Below, one piece after another: positions 12,186 to 24,809 of a stretch of 64,000 nt of DNA. The position numbers and the translations under genes are program-made. The stretch is from Sclerotinia nivalis (lineage: Eukaryota; Ascomycota; Leotiomycetes; Helotiales; Sclerotiniaceae). Under the pieces are notes generated by a model that was not told where the DNA came from, ran no database searches, and was given only the letters and a program-made list of their open reading frames with translations. Numbering within the stretch: the first letter of the stretch is position 1; each line of letters opens with the position of its first letter. Location of the stretch: contig JAPEIS010000001.1 of assembly GCA_029531795.1 (NCBI GenBank), positions 7,750,001 through 7,814,000 on the forward strand, read 5' to 3'.

Positions 12186-14150
12186 ACTAGGCGGACGAGA
12201 CCGAGAACGAAGACGAGGAGGACGGGGAGATTGACGAATGGCATACGAATTTTGGCATGGAGTTGGAATATATAAACGGCGCAAGGATATCTGTGGAGTC
12301 GCGGGGTTTAAATACTGAAGCTGAAGCTATGAAGTGCTGCATGTTTGTCGAATACAGCCTTTTGAGTCATTTCAGCAGTGAGAATTGAGTAATAGAAAAA
12401 CCACCCCATCACGTGACCGATCCAAATGCATCCAAGACTGAGGTGGCGCAGAACGTATCGCGGGGGTAGTAGAAAACTGCAGACTTTCAGAGATCGCGAC
12501 TTCGCGTTTTGATAGTCGAAAATTTTGAGTGAGGGTGCAGGACATAAAATATATGTCATCTTTGAGATGAAAACAATAAGCTCGCCGGTGTTGTGATGAC
12601 GATGTGGCCTGTATCGCGTTTCCTCTCTAGCACGGTAATTTCGAATAACATCCATCGACACCGCGCTCAAGGCAACTAGTACCAACTTCCGGCTCTAGCG
12701 ATTGTTCAGAAACATACCAGAAAATAAATCTTCGCAAGTTTTGAATCTTTCGACTTTGTGTTGTTGTGTCGTTGTAAAGAATTTGTTGTGGTGTCAGACG
12801 GAGTCATGGATTGAAGTTGGAGAAATTAAAGTTTTGAAGCTAAGTTAAGCCACATGTGGCTGATACATAGCCATGCAAAGCCACTTTTGAGCCTCGCATA
12901 AATGGGTAGACTTCAAAATGAGAAAGTATTGTATTTGCAGACATAAGAAATTTGTATGTAGCATCATCAGTTCAGAACGAATGAAGCCTGCTCAGACCAC
13001 TTTACTGTACCATTTATTAACCAGATTGTTTTCTAGCATTTTGTCACGATATATGTGTATATGACGATGAAATAGATTACTTGAGAAGGAAGAGCTAGCT
13101 AGGAAGGGTAGAGCCTTTTTAAGGTGTGGAGGTCTACCCCGTACAACATGGCTACGCTAACGCATATATGCCCTAATTATAAGGCCACTAACCTTATAAT
13201 TCACAAAGATCGTAACATTTCTACAGCGATATGATAGTGATAATCTTCGAGTTAACCTACTAATTTCTCTAATTCTTATAATAACAGGTATAATGACTAA
13301 TTACAATAGATGTCTTCTTTCCCTAATAGTATCTCGCTCTATTGTATAATTCAAAAGTAAACATCGGGATTAGCGAAATTTATCATTACTAAAGGTCTAA
13401 TGTTCAATTAGGACCTTTTGTCTAGACTTCCCACCGATTTCCTAGTAATGCTTATATGCGGCGGGCTGGGGGGGAAGACAGGAGATTTAATATTCCTGGA
13501 AATATGCTAACGAGTAGGCGTTATAGCTGCATGCACACGACGAAAATTGGACCAACAGTTTCATGCCAAAAAGCGGGGGTAGGTTATAATTAGGCCGAGA
13601 AGTCATACTTTTTCTTGATCCAATTGGCACAACCAGTCAAAAATCCTAAACGAATATCACTTCCTATTGGTGGTGGGAGGCTAGATATCGTTACCGAAGA
13701 ATCTGCCCTTTGATTGGATACTAATCAACTTTTACAGGGAATATTCATCCCAATATTACACTTGCATATGTACATACATGCATATGTACAATACCTGCAT
13801 ATGTCCTCCGGGTGAGATCATTAAGAAGAAAGCCCATCACCACTCTCATAAATCCCATAAATCCCCAATCTAATTACTCGCAAAATATATAATACAATCA
13901 CATCTTCCACATCCTCCTCATTCTACACATAAAGAATTCAATCATCCTACACATAAAGAATTCAATCATCCTACACTTAAAATCCAACCTCAATCTCCTC
14001 CCTCTCTTCCCTCTCTTCTCAAATAGCTTCGTAAGCGACCCAAGATCCCTCCCTCGAGCCTCAACATTCCACTCCACTCCTTATCAAAATACAAATACCC
14101 CTCAGCAAATCAACCAAAACATCTACTCAAATATCATCGATATCGACAAA
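12186..14150. other. Intergenic region between the two micro-genes
   Basis: About 2 kb without a supported gene. A minus-strand frame at 12308-12685 (125 residues) shows no domain and no codon regularity that I can see. There is a 10-bp inverted repeat AATTATAAGG/CCTTATAATT at 13175-13201, three TGCATATGT units at about 13764-13803, and a 23-bp tandem repeat with CTACACATAAAGAATTC units at 13923-13976. The last lies in what is probably the promoter or 5' UTR of the 14151 gene. Confidence 0.6.
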
Positions 14151-14741
14151 ATGCGTAAGCTCACTTTATCATTTTCTTATCCCATCTCATCCTATCCCAT
14201 CCCGTCCCATCCTATTCCATTCTATCCTATTACATCCCATCCCATCTTATACCATCCCATCCCATCCTATCCCATCCTATCCTATCCTATCCTATCCTAT
14301 CCTATCCTATCCTATCCTATCCTATCTCATTCCACCCTATCACATCCCATCCTATTCCAAACCCAACCAATTGAATTAATCAACAACTAAACTAAAATAA
14401 ACTAACCTAACCTAACAACCAACTAGTCTCCACCTCAGACAGCCTAACCACCATATTCGGCTGCTTATCCCTCCTCTTAACTTTCGTCACTGCCGCATAC
14501 TTCAACCGTCGTACTCCCAGCATCCACGGTACGTACCATGAATAATGTCCCATCCCGCATCCGCATTCTAACCAATTCACAACCCTCCAATCCTTTTCAA
14601 ACATCCATACCTCATAAACTAACCTCAAACTCCAAACATTGAGAAGACATCGAGCAATATCCGCGCGTCGACCATGTCTCACGCGAACATATGATGATGG
14701 AGGAGATTCATCTGCGACGCTGGCGTTCATTGCGTGAATGA
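14151..14741 (+). CDS. 67-residue single-pass membrane micro-protein, paralog of 11736-12185
   Basis: Three exons by inspection: 14151-14154 (ATG plus one base), 14427-14528 and 14644-14741. Introns are 14155-14426 (GTAAGC...CTAG) and 14529-14643 (GTACGT...GAG; an AAG acceptor three bases later is also possible and would drop one residue). The frame is open for 67 residues and ends in TGA. Residues 6-27 form a hydrophobic segment after MLSTSDSLTTIFG; the tail reads HMMMEEIHLRRWRSLRE. The length, the split after ATGN, the phase-1 second intron and the tail match the gene 2 kb upstream, so the two look like a tandem duplication. Intron 1 is unusually long because it contains a pentanucleotide microsatellite. 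Confidence 0.6.
14276..14325 (+). repeat. (CCTAT)10 microsatellite in intron 1 of the 14151 micro-gene
   Basis: Ten perfect CCTAT units sit inside a longer degenerate CCCAT/CCTAT tract (about 14171-14355). In the unspliced frame it would encode a Ser/Tyr/Pro/Ile repeat, which I take to be an artefact. Length variation here could affect splicing of the micro-gene. Confidence 0.9.
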
Positions 14742-16028
14742 TGAAAACACAATGGGAAGTGTTAGACAAAGCTTCTTGGATCAGGAAGCATCTGTAGAGG
14801 TTGGGGTTAGAATGTTGTTGTCCGGAAGGAATGAGAGATGTGAGAGATTGAATGAAAGGGATGGGATGAAAACGTACAGCTGCTAAGCTTCCAATATGGA
14901 CATTTCCTCACAGAGCAGAAACTCGGGAGCTACCCGAATTAGACAAGAGAACATTGCAACTCCACAAGTTTCAAGTTTGGTACATCCAATGTCGGAAAAA
15001 AAGAGAACTGGAAGGAAAATCATATCCTAACATGTATATTTTAATACTGCTTTCACAACTTGATTCTTAAGGGTCTAGAAAGTACGGGAAAAAAGTACGG
15101 GAAGATCTGTACGGAAATACGAAGATGAAATTATGTTAAATAACAATAGAGGTACGATATATGATATATGAAAAGAATAGTTTATCAATTGAAAACTTCT
15201 TAATAATATAATTTTCATTACTCGAGTATTTTCCGATCGGTAGTCCAATTGTGAAATAATAAATTAGTTGAGAGATTTGAGCTTGAATTGTAGAACTAAT
15301 TTGTAGAGTTGAATTAAAGAATTGAACCGAAGAATTGAATTGAAGAATAGAATTGAAGACTAGAACCGAAAAGTTGAATAAGAGAGTTGAGGTGCGTTCG
15401 GATCACTTTTTATTAAACTAAAAACTAATTATAAATCCTAAAGAGTATGAAAAATAAATAAGTATAGAGAACACAGCAAATCCATGATTACTTTCAGCCC
15501 CGAAAAGACTGGAGCTTTGACTCAAAGCTCGTACTGCATGATCTCAAAGCTCACAATCTTCACATCACCAAAATAGAGTTCCCCAACTACAGGAAACCTT
15601 TATAAAGCATATTTCTATTTGACCACATACATAAACGTTTCTCATCACTATTTTTTAGTTCTTCCCATTCCCAGCCAGTTCGTTCTTAACATTTATGCAT
15701 GCATCCATTCATTCATCAACCGCATTCCGCCTCGTCTACCCCAACCTCCCACCAGCCAAGTCAAAAAAACCATATTTACTCCATTCCATTGCATGCATTC
15801 GGATATCTTTCACACCCACCACCTCACTCCATCAACCATATGCTAAGAGCCAAAAAAGAAATGTCGTAACAGCATATTCAGTTCATGTCTAGTAACATCA
15901 TCTTTGCAAATCCATCCACTCTGAACCTAATGAATGTACCATCCCACTTCTGCACATAGCAATCCCAAAACTCCTTTGCTTCCCGATGAACACACCCATA
16001 CACGAAAGTATGATAGGTCGCAAGAAGT
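14742..16028. other. Intergenic region, no gene seen
   Basis: About 1.3 kb downstream of the ubiquitin hydrolase and the micro-gene. It contains an AT-rich stretch with repeated GAATTGAA units at about 15300-15390. No frame here resembles a protein. Confidence 0.6.
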
Positions 16029-19000
16029 TTAATCCACTTTCAATCCCTCACCTTCCTCGACATGTATTTCAGCAGCAGGTTCCTCGATTTGGTCTCCTTG
16101 AATATCATCGACCGGAACTTCGTAATTGTGTTGCTGTGCGCGAATGTGTTTTTTCATCGCAGTTGATTTTGCCATGATCTCACTGGTACTTGGACCCACA
16201 TGATCAGTATCGGGTATATAATCTTCTTGATGATACTCTTCGTCAGGTATAGCGTCACTAAATTCTTTCCCTCGCTGTTCCTTGGTAGCCTCATCTGGGT
16301 CGGAACCATGTTCAATCCCGTCGCTACCAACTAAGCTACCGGCTTCGAAATCACCTGAACCTCCTACGCTACCAGCTTCACCACCGGCTTCGGAGGCTGC
16401 GCCAGAGGGAAAGGTTGGAGAATTCTGGTTAAGGCGATGCCAGCTCCATGGCTGTTGATTGATGTTCGGTGCAACATTATTGTAATCAACGCTCATGTCT
16501 ATACCTCCGTCAGCTTGAGTACTTTCTAGGACGTCAATATCTGAATATTGAAAGGGAATATTATTGAAGCCGGAAAATGGGTCACCACCTTGATTAAGAA
16601 CATCATAATTCGACCCGTGCTCAAGATCCTGTTGATTTACTGTCGTCATCGCCTCGCCATCCTCCGAACCAGGGAGATCTGGTTGATGGTGAGCTACTGC
16701 GACTCCTTCCAAGGCGCTCGGCGACCCATGTTGGGAGGAGTTTCCGCCGAGGCGTGGGCCTTCCCCCGAACCTTCCTCATCCGAAGAGATATTGTCAAAG
16801 GAATACGTGATTTCTTGCAAAGCTTTACCACCAAGGGGTTCTGATGAACGTCTCCGATAGAAGAGAAGATAGGCGCCACGTGTGACCAGTTTGTCAAGAT
16901 CTTGTGTTTGTGAAACAGTGGCATCTAAGTAGGTTAGTCGGCTATTCACATTAACTGGTTTCGAGAAGTCATACCATTATATTCATACCACTTGCCATCG
17001 ACGAAATTCTTCGCGAAGGCGGTATAATGACCTCCACCCATACCACCCCAGTGATCATCAACAGCTATCAAATCGTAGATCTCCTCTTTGCCATCTTGTT
17101 TTTCAATAACTCGGGAAGAAAGGTCCAACCCATCAATTGGAAAATCAACGTGAATGTCGAGTTTGTCTCTTCGCATACCACTAGAGCTGAAGCGTTTGAG
17201 ATGCATGATAAGGATATCTGGCGTTCTCCAGATTTCGAACTTTTTGCTTGCTCTACAATGTTCTTTGCATCTAGGACAATACCAAGTATCCATTTCAGAG
17301 AGGATTTCTTCCTTGCCGAACTCATCAAGGCAATCCTCGAGAGTGACACCCTGCTTTTTTCTCGTATCACGGGCTTTACGCTTTGAAAGAAGCTCTGGAT
17401 CGTGAAGAACGGGAGCATTTTCATAAGTAGGTCTGCCACGGGATTCCTCTTTATCGTTATAAGCACCAAACAGAGTATCCCATGCATCATTATTCCAATC
17501 GACAACAAGTCCTTCACCAAGACGAATCAGGGGGCCATCATCAGGAGCATCTTGTTCAGAATCAACCTCAAGTTGTGGCCGCTTTTTTGCAGCTAATTTG
17601 CCCTTCTTTGAGTAAGTCTTCATGTTACGATTGCGACGTTTGTTCTTGGGACCTACCCTGGCGCCAGATTTTGGCGCAGCCGGCCGGACTGGAAGAGCCT
17701 ATTTGTCAATTAGCATCTTTATACTTCGAGAAACTACTTTCCAAGCGAAAAGAAACATGGTAGAAACGCTTGTAAAATTTAATGACTTACTCTAGGAGAA
17801 ATCGTATTGAAATCATCTTCCTCACTCGACTCTTCGGTCATCCTCGTTGGTGCTGGGGCAAAGCCATTAACATCATCGTTGCTTTCCTTGCTGGATCTAC
17901 TGGAAATCGATCCAGCTCTGCTATCTATAGCATCATATTCGTTTGAAGTATCATCGCCATTCATCTGCTGTACTTGCGGATTCCTTTCAGATATCTTTGG
18001 ATAAGTGGTGGTTTCAATGTTTACACCCCAAGCTTTTGGCATGGCTCCTTGTGGATCAGCGATGTAGGAGATTTCAAAAAGATTCTGCAATTCTCCTGAG
18101 AGAAATTCCGCCGGGTCTACCCATTTTGGTCGACGAGTGTTAAAGGCTTTCAGAGGAGCACTATCAAGTAATTAGCTTTATATAGCATGTAGAAAAGAGG
18201 CCAACTTACATAGGACGATCCTCAACAGGTTCGCGAGCAGAGTTAGAATCTTTCATAGCTACGTCGACCAATTCGTCTTCACCATCCAAGGAATGAGCAA
18301 CAAATTTACCGTCTCCAGACGAGTCTGCATCGGAGCCAGTAGTGACGACCAGGTCCGGGTCGATACTTTCGGACGCGCTCGAAGGATCGTCTTCATCACT
18401 AAAACGGGGCCACGTGGTAAACGTTGCAACCTTCTCTAAAATCTTTCGCTTGATTGCTTCTTCACTTCGTGCCTGTCATAATGTCAATGATCTGAAAACA
18501 TGACTCTAAGGTGACAAAGTTAGGAATATCTTACCTCTTGAGGATTAACTACTATAAAATGAGGAACGGTTGTGATCTCCCATGAATTATTTCTTTTGCT
18601 CCATACGTGCTTGAGACGACGATAAAACACGGGAACGAGTAACCTCTCAGCCTCCGGTGAGTCCCAAGGCAAATGTTCATCAACTTCGGAATTGTTTTTG
18701 CCAAACGTATTATGCTTGGCTTTCTCAGGCTTTGGCAAATTTGTAGGTGGCGCCTCCAATTCGTATAGCATAACCAAATCCTTGCTGTTTTCAACGGCTT
18801 CTGTGGGAAGAAGATGATCAAGATACCATTTGTAGAATTTCCCCTCATACACCTCACAAGTAAAGATTCTCTCCACTGGAACTCCAACCTTTTCGCTGAC
18901 CAAACGTTTAAGAGTCCCAAAGCTTGCATGTTTGTCGATTTCAACTATAACGGAGACTGGTCTATCATTGAGTGGAAAGAAAGTGACGGTACGGGTCCAC

Positions 19001-21458
19001 ATATTTTCAATCGGGAGCTGTAAAGTCATGTTGTTGAAAGGATCGAAAGTGATGCTGACCTTGTCACAATGTGGACAGACAAGAGTGGACTTGTACATTC
19101 CAGTGAACAAATCTGCAATTACCGAGTCGTCTCGTTGTTTTGTGATATCCCAAACCTTGGTGGCCATCTCTCTGATCGCTTCCGGGTTTCCGATCATTTC
19201 ATCAGTTGAATCGGGCTTCTCGATATACGGCTTCTTCTTCACTCTGCTGAGATCTTCTTGGAGGCCATCAAGTAAAAATCCAATAAATTCCTGAGAATCT
19301 TGTTGACCATATCCTGAGAATTGGGTGGCAAATCTGCTGACAGTGTTCTTAAAGTAGCGCGGTTGGACTGAGATTGGAGGAGGTTCCTTGTATATGTCTC
19401 TCAGGAGATCCGCATATGACTCCGCCACCGCACCTCCATGACCAAGAGGATTATCACCATTAAGCTCTGCCTTGTACGAAGTATTCAAAAAATACTTGGT
19501 CAGCTCTTCTACACTTCGAACACACTGCAGAGCGGAATTCATGTAACATGTATTTCCAAGGTTACTAAGGCCAACAGTTCCTGGCGTCCGTCCATTCTTC
19601 GATCTTCGATTGGAAGAACGAAGGTTGTATCCAGATGACGGTGCTGGGCTATTGCGGCCACTGTTATTTTGGCTGCTAACGATGAAACTGGAATTGCCTT
19701 TACGCCCGGCACCATTGAGTTTTCCGTTCGGCGATGGCTTTGTGTTCGAGACGTAACCGTCTTTGCCTTCAACCAGTTCATCGAGAACTAGTGCTTGGTC
19801 ATCTCCAAGCCCACAGAAATCCAAATCCGATCGGCCATTGTAATTCTCATTCACAGTCGAATCCTCGAAATCAACCTTAATTCTGCCCGAATCTCTCTCC
19901 ACCTTGGTGAATTCTGCTACATCCAACAATAATTTCTTCCATGAGTCTTGTGCTTCGGAGCTTGTGGTATTGCCATCAAGCGCTGGCGTACCAGGTCTGG
20001 ACGCAGGAGGAGTAGAGGTACCAACAGCAGTTGATACGGCAGGATCAGCGGCAGGCAACGTTCTTGGCACTCTCCAAAGACGTATCTTTTGCTTCATGGG
20101 AATTCCTGCGGCCTCCTTTATAAGTTTTAAGAAGTCATGCATCCTCATTGATCTGCTCGCGACAATTACAGGTGCGTCCGGATTTTCCGACTTTGTGGTT
20201 GCATCCACTCTACTGCCAAGTTCGGACCATACACGGTGTATGCGGAAAACTGGAGGATGATATTCGTAGGCCACGTTCGGTATCGCACCAGGACTCTTGT
20301 CTGGGTTTGTGTTGTGCGCGAATCGAACGACTGTTTTTGTGCCCTTCATTAAGCCATACCATTCCAGAACCATCTCCCATGCGTCAACTGGAAACAATTC
20401 GAAAAGATCTTCTCCGATTCCATGCTTAAGTTGAACGAAATCTTCCCGACCGGGTTGAGGGATAATTTGTTGAATTATGTCAGAGTTATCGATTGGCCCA
20501 ATTTCTTCTTCTAAGGCTTCCTTGCTCTTCGCTCTAGCCTCAGAGGTTCTCGAAATGACTTTCTCAAGCCACTTCTTTGAAACTAGGAATGTCTTGTCTC
20601 CCTCACGTCCTTCGCTGCGTTGTCGCTCGCTCTCTGCTCTGCACAATGTTGTTACAGTCGAAATCTGAAAATCGATCGGTGGGACTTCTGATTTAGGGTC
20701 TACATGTATGTACATGTCAGCACTTTAATTCACAAACAACACAGGTGGATAATACCATTGAATGGACCATTCTCGGTAGCCGGTCCGGAATGAGCACTAG
20801 CTTCTATAGTAGATTCATCTCTCAGCATATCGATTGATGCTGCTCTGACTGCAGTTGGAGCTGCAATAGCATTCTCTGTATCTTCGTCTGTATTCGGAAC
20901 CATGACCATGTCGACATCTTCCTTTTGGCTTGACAATGGTGCATCTGGTTCCAATTCCGAGGCTGGTCTTTTTAACGGTGATGACGACCTGTGCGGCGTA
21001 TCTTCTGCGCCTCCCATAATGGCCCTATGTCGTGGAGATTTTCCTCGCTGCTCTGATTCGAAAGGCTCGGAAGGGAATCGTCTTCGATTTTTATTGCTAG
21101 TAAATTCCCCGCCTTTATCGCTATCTATCGATAAACCCGCGTAGGCTCTGCTCGGTGAACTGGCCGCAGAAGAGATACAGTCTCCAGCAGGAAGGATCGA
21201 AGATGTTTGCAAATGTGAGGGTATATTTGGAGGTAGAGATTCTGCACGGTGAATTTCCTGAGCAGAAGTGTCGAATAAAGGCAGATCGGTGGGGGATTGT
21301 GATTCGCGACCTTCCACCGATGATATGGGGAAATCAGGACCTCTATCGGTTTGTATGCCTGGTACAATCTGCGGGGAAAGCTTTCTTTTCTTTGCGGAAG
21401 ACGTCGTGAATGCGAGCAGCCTTTGCTGCTCTAAATTCGCAGATGGTAGAAGAATCAA
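16029..21458 (-). CDS. UBP12: Ubiquitin carboxyl-terminal hydrolase, UBP12/USP15 type
   Basis: A cysteine-protease deubiquitinase of the USP family that removes ubiquitin from target proteins. Six exons: 21458-20756, 20699-18535, 18472-18210, 18160-17791, 17698-16975 and 16924-16029; the five introns are 49-92 bp and keep frame. An N-terminal disordered region is followed by a DUSP-like region (from VSKKWLEKV), a ubiquitin-like region, then the Cys box GLSNLGNTCYMNSALQC and the zinc-binding CPHC. A long acidic insert separates this from the second half, which has the CPRC zinc pair and the His box GGGHYTAFAKN...WYEYND. Both catalytic boxes are intact. The C-terminus is acidic and serine-rich. 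The true start is uncertain: the first exon opens after a stop with no in-frame ATG near 21458, so an upstream exon is likely. The domain order matches yeast Ubp12 and animal USP4/11/15. Confidence 0.9.
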
Positions 21459-22598
21459 ATGGAAAATTCGTGAGCATCAAAGTTTCCCGTAATGCGATTG
21501 ATTAATTGATTGTAGGATACCGACAAACTGCAGGGACGTGAGTTGTTCTTTTTTTAGGTCTGGTGGGTTAAGTTTGAAAAAGGAATGACTGAGATCAATT
21601 GAGAATGAATCGTAATGTAATGATTTTCTCCCAGAAAGAAATCTTGATACTTTGATAATGTGAAATTGCAAGTCTTAATAGAACATACAAGTCATTCTCT
21701 TGCCTTGTTGTTGAGTTTTTCTTATAAATCCTAAACCTCGAAGTAAATATAGGTAGGTACGGAGTACGCCTGATTGTTTCTTTCATTAGCGTGATTAGGA
21801 AGCGGAAGTAGCCTGAAGATTTCGAAGATTTTAACAAGCTCGGTGTTGGAGGTAATGCCACCTGAAATCTTTACCGTAGTAGGCAATATTTCTATACAAA
21901 GAAAATATACTGTTCAAAATAATAATTCTATATACAATATTCAATCAAATACCTAGCCACTTTTCTGTATCGTACCATGATTCTCATAATTCCATCGATT
22001 AGATCATTGATTATGTTAACCTTGTTAATATCACGATCCAACTTCTCAGCCCATACATAGTTTCTAATCAAATCATAATTCAATTTGTTTACCGCCCCCC
22101 GCACTTAGGGCATACCAACTTTAAAATTCATTGATACACAACATTCATCTCCGACACTACAAGTATTATGCGAGCGTCTAATAAATGGGACCATATGTTA
22201 ATACCGGTTTAAAAATCCTATTCTTGTTCTAATACCTATTCCAACACCATCCTCCATCAATCTTTTGGGTTCACTGCTACTACCTACCTAGTTACCAAAG
22301 GTATTTGTTACAAATGCAAATACAACTGGGCATCTAATTCAGGTACGAAGGTTACTTGCCGCCGTCTAGCTTCTTCCATATACAGCACTAGAATCTGCTA
22401 GCAAGTCACCATTTGTCCGCTGATTCAGGGGACGGAAAGAAATTTACATCTCATACCAGTATAATGGACTTCAATCTAATAATTTCAATAGGGTTTGCTA
22501 ATATAACTTCCTGTACTCTACCCTTCTAATTAACGCCAAACAATGCCAACAGATAACCTCCAACTAACACATTCCATGTCTATTCTCATATCGACTCT
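21459..22598. other. Intergenic region between UBP12 and the AAA ATPase
   Basis: About 1.1 kb, containing the UBP12 promoter and possibly its missing 5' exon. No independent gene is visible. Confidence 0.6.
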
Positions 22599-24809
22599 CT
22601 AGACAAGAATCTCACCTGGATCAGTTTGAGAGCCAGATTCCGCATATTCGACCATCTCCCCCTTTGACTTTTCTGTGGCTTTCTTCTCATTTGCCCTTTC
22701 AATACCCTTCAACTTAATTCCTTCAACCTCCATCTTCTGGAATTTCTTCTCCATTCCGACCAATACTTCCTTCTTGAAATTATCCACTTCTTTCTTTATA
22801 ATCTCGTTCCTCTCCTTGATGGTTTCGACTTCATTTAATACCTTGTCAATTCCACCTTCCTCGTCTTCATCTTTCTCGGCTTCCTGCTTCTCTTTCTTCA
22901 ACTTTTCAATCTCCAACTCCAAGTTTGCCTTTTCCTTTTCTCTCTTTTCCCTATCCTCACTTTCCTTCAACTTCACTCTCTCTTTCTCCTCTTCTCTTTC
23001 CTTTACCCATTGCTCTGCCCCCTCAACGGCATCTTCCGCACTCCTTTTATGCTTCAACAAATAGCCCTGAATCTCCGCTGGACTAAACTTTCCCTCGGGA
23101 ACCTTCTCACTAAAGAGTTTGGCTAATTTTGCTACCCTTTCTTCATCCTCAACCCTTCTTTGTTCCTCCTCTGCCGCAATAATTCGATCTAATTCCGCCT
23201 GTACTCTCCTTTCTCGCGATGCACTCGTAGGTTTCTTCTTGTACATGCCCCTCCTGCTACTTGAGACTTCACTGCCCGAACTTCTCCCTCTCAAAGTGCC
23301 AGATTTAACACTACCGGAATCAGAATACCCACTTTCAGAACCCTTGGGCTCAGGGTAATCACCCTCAAGAGTTGCGTAAATACCTCTGAATATTTGTTCC
23401 ATGTTGTCCTTAGTAGCCAGATCAAAATGGACAGTCATATCAACTCTACCTGGTCTGATAAGTGCCTCATCCAACTTTTCGATGTGATTTGTTGTCATGA
23501 TGAGAATTCTTCCTTCTTGTGATGCGACTCCATCAATCACATTGAGCAACGCACTCAAAGAGATCTTACCCGATTCCTCCTTGTTGCTATTTTTCTTTGC
23601 CATAGCTTCCAAAGTCTTAGTTGCCTTGGTCAACGGAGATTTAGGACCAAATTCTTCACAGTCATCATCCTCGTTATCTTCATCACGAGTGTGGGTAAGG
23701 CCGGCTGTATCAATATCTTCAAGAAGTACAACGCACTGTTTGGGAAGCTCGGCGAACAGTGTGCTTAAAGTCTCCTCGTTCATAGATCCGGAATTTAAAG
23801 AAACAATATAAATCTTAAGCTTGAAATATCCGGCAATCGCGAAGCTAAGAGAACTTTTCCCTGTTCCAGGTGGCCCATGAAGCAAATATCCACGGCGATA
23901 CGGGATACCTCGGTTAGAATACCAGCGTCGGGTAAATGGATGAAGATAATCTTTCATATCGGCAATGACTTTCTGCTTGACGGCTTCATCCAGAACAACT
24001 GTGGAGAAGGGGCGTGAGATACGCGAAACGAGACGAGTCCAGCCAGGCTCTCCCATAGACCCAGATTTGGAGCCACCTCTGTAGATAATGGTTCGATTTT
24101 CATCGTTCTTAACAAATGCTTGGCGACATTCATCGAGTAATTCCTTGAGAATGCGAGGATTCCGTCCGAAAGAAGAAAGTGAGATTTCCTCCCTTTCGCT
24201 CACAGCAGAATTAGACAATGGCGCACCCTGCGAGCGGCGAAACTGTAACAATCTTCTCTTGTACCAAAAGTAATGAGTTCCGAAGCTTGGCGTAAATCTA
24301 ACCTTCTTCTCTTTCTCCGATGCCTTCTTAGGAATAGGATTTCCCTCCTCATCAAGCTCGAAGTCGTCATCATTCTCCTCCTCTTCCTCATCATTTTCGA
24401 ATTGCCACATGAACCACATACGGCTATTTAGATTGGTATTGGCGACGAATCGACGAGATCGTTGTGCAAACGGCTGCTCTGATACCCATGCCATTACCAT
24501 GTTGTACATTTCATCGTCGACGCGGATATCAGCAGATGACATGAAATGGGCATCGAGTTCAATCCAAAACCACGTTTCAATATATTGCCAACAGAAGATT
24601 AGTATGCCAAGAATCATGAGTACTGGAATGTAAATATTGAGGTCGATTGCGGTGTAATTCTTGAGGGCGGTTGAGAAGAGTGAGAATCCCGGGAAGAACA
24701 TGTCGATGATATGGGGTTGTGGGTATCCATAAGGTATCTGCCCGATGTTATCTCTAGCTGTATGATGCCCGGGATTCCCCATCGTGTTGTGGGGAACGGA
24801 ACCGTTCAT
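22599..24809 (-). CDS. BCS1-family AAA ATPase with long coiled-coil tail
   Basis: An intronless 736-residue frame. A membrane segment at about residues 57-75 (IYIPVLMILGILIFCW) is followed by a BCS1 N-terminal-like domain. The AAA module has Walker A GPPGTGKSS (about residue 315), Walker B VVLLEDID, and the second region MTTNHIEKLDEALIRPGR. An acidic insert (DEDNEDDDCEEF) lies after Walker B. The last 200 residues are strongly charged and should form a coiled coil. Yeast Bcs1 is a roughly 450-residue inner mitochondrial membrane chaperone that inserts the Rieske protein. This protein is much longer and belongs to the expanded fungal BCS1-like group, so its substrate may differ. Confidence 0.88.
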   Translation of the reverse strand: MNGSVPHNTMGNPGHHTARDNIGQIPYGYPQPHIIDMFFPGFSLFSTALKNYTAIDLNIYIPVLMILGILIFCWQYIETWFWIELDAHFMSSADIRVDDEMYNMVMAWVSEQPFAQRSRRFVANTNLNSRMWFMWQFENDEEEEENDDDFELDEEGNPIPKKASEKEKKVRFTPSFGTHYFWYKRRLLQFRRSQGAPLSNSAVSEREEISLSSFGRNPRILKELLDECRQAFVKNDENRTIIYRGGSKSGSMGEPGWTRLVSRISRPFSTVVLDEAVKQKVIADMKDYLHPFTRRWYSNRGIPYRRGYLLHGPPGTGKSSLSFAIAGYFKLKIYIVSLNSGSMNEETLSTLFAELPKQCVVLLEDIDTAGLTHTRDEDNEDDDCEEFGPKSPLTKATKTLEAMAKKNSNKEESGKISLSALLNVIDGVASQEGRILIMTTNHIEKLDEALIRPGRVDMTVHFDLATKDNMEQIFRGIYATLEGDYPEPKGSESGYSDSGSVKSGTLRGRSSGSEVSSSRRGMYKKKPTSASRERRVQAELDRIIAAEEEQRRVEDEERVAKLAKLFSEKVPEGKFSPAEIQGYLLKHKRSAEDAVEGAEQWVKEREEEKERVKLKESEDREKREKEKANLELEIEKLKKEKQEAEKDEDEEGGIDKVLNEVETIKERNEIIKKEVDNFKKEVLVGMEKKFQKMEVEGIKLKGIERANEKKATEKSKGEMVEYAESGSQTDPGEILV

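Noticed and set aside
12308..12685. 125-residue minus-strand frame
   Set aside because: No domain, no upstream exon and no sign of protein-like composition.
14151..14390. 79-residue frame of Ser-Tyr-Pro-Ile repeats
   Set aside because: It is the translation of a CCTAT microsatellite that fits better as an intron of the micro-gene.
14407..14769. 120-residue minus-strand frame
   Set aside because: It lies opposite exons 2 and 3 of the micro-gene; the plus-strand spliced model has a paralog and this frame has none.
22675..23064. Ser/Phe-rich plus-strand frame
   Set aside because: It is the antisense shadow of the Lys/Glu-rich tail of the BCS1-like ATPase.
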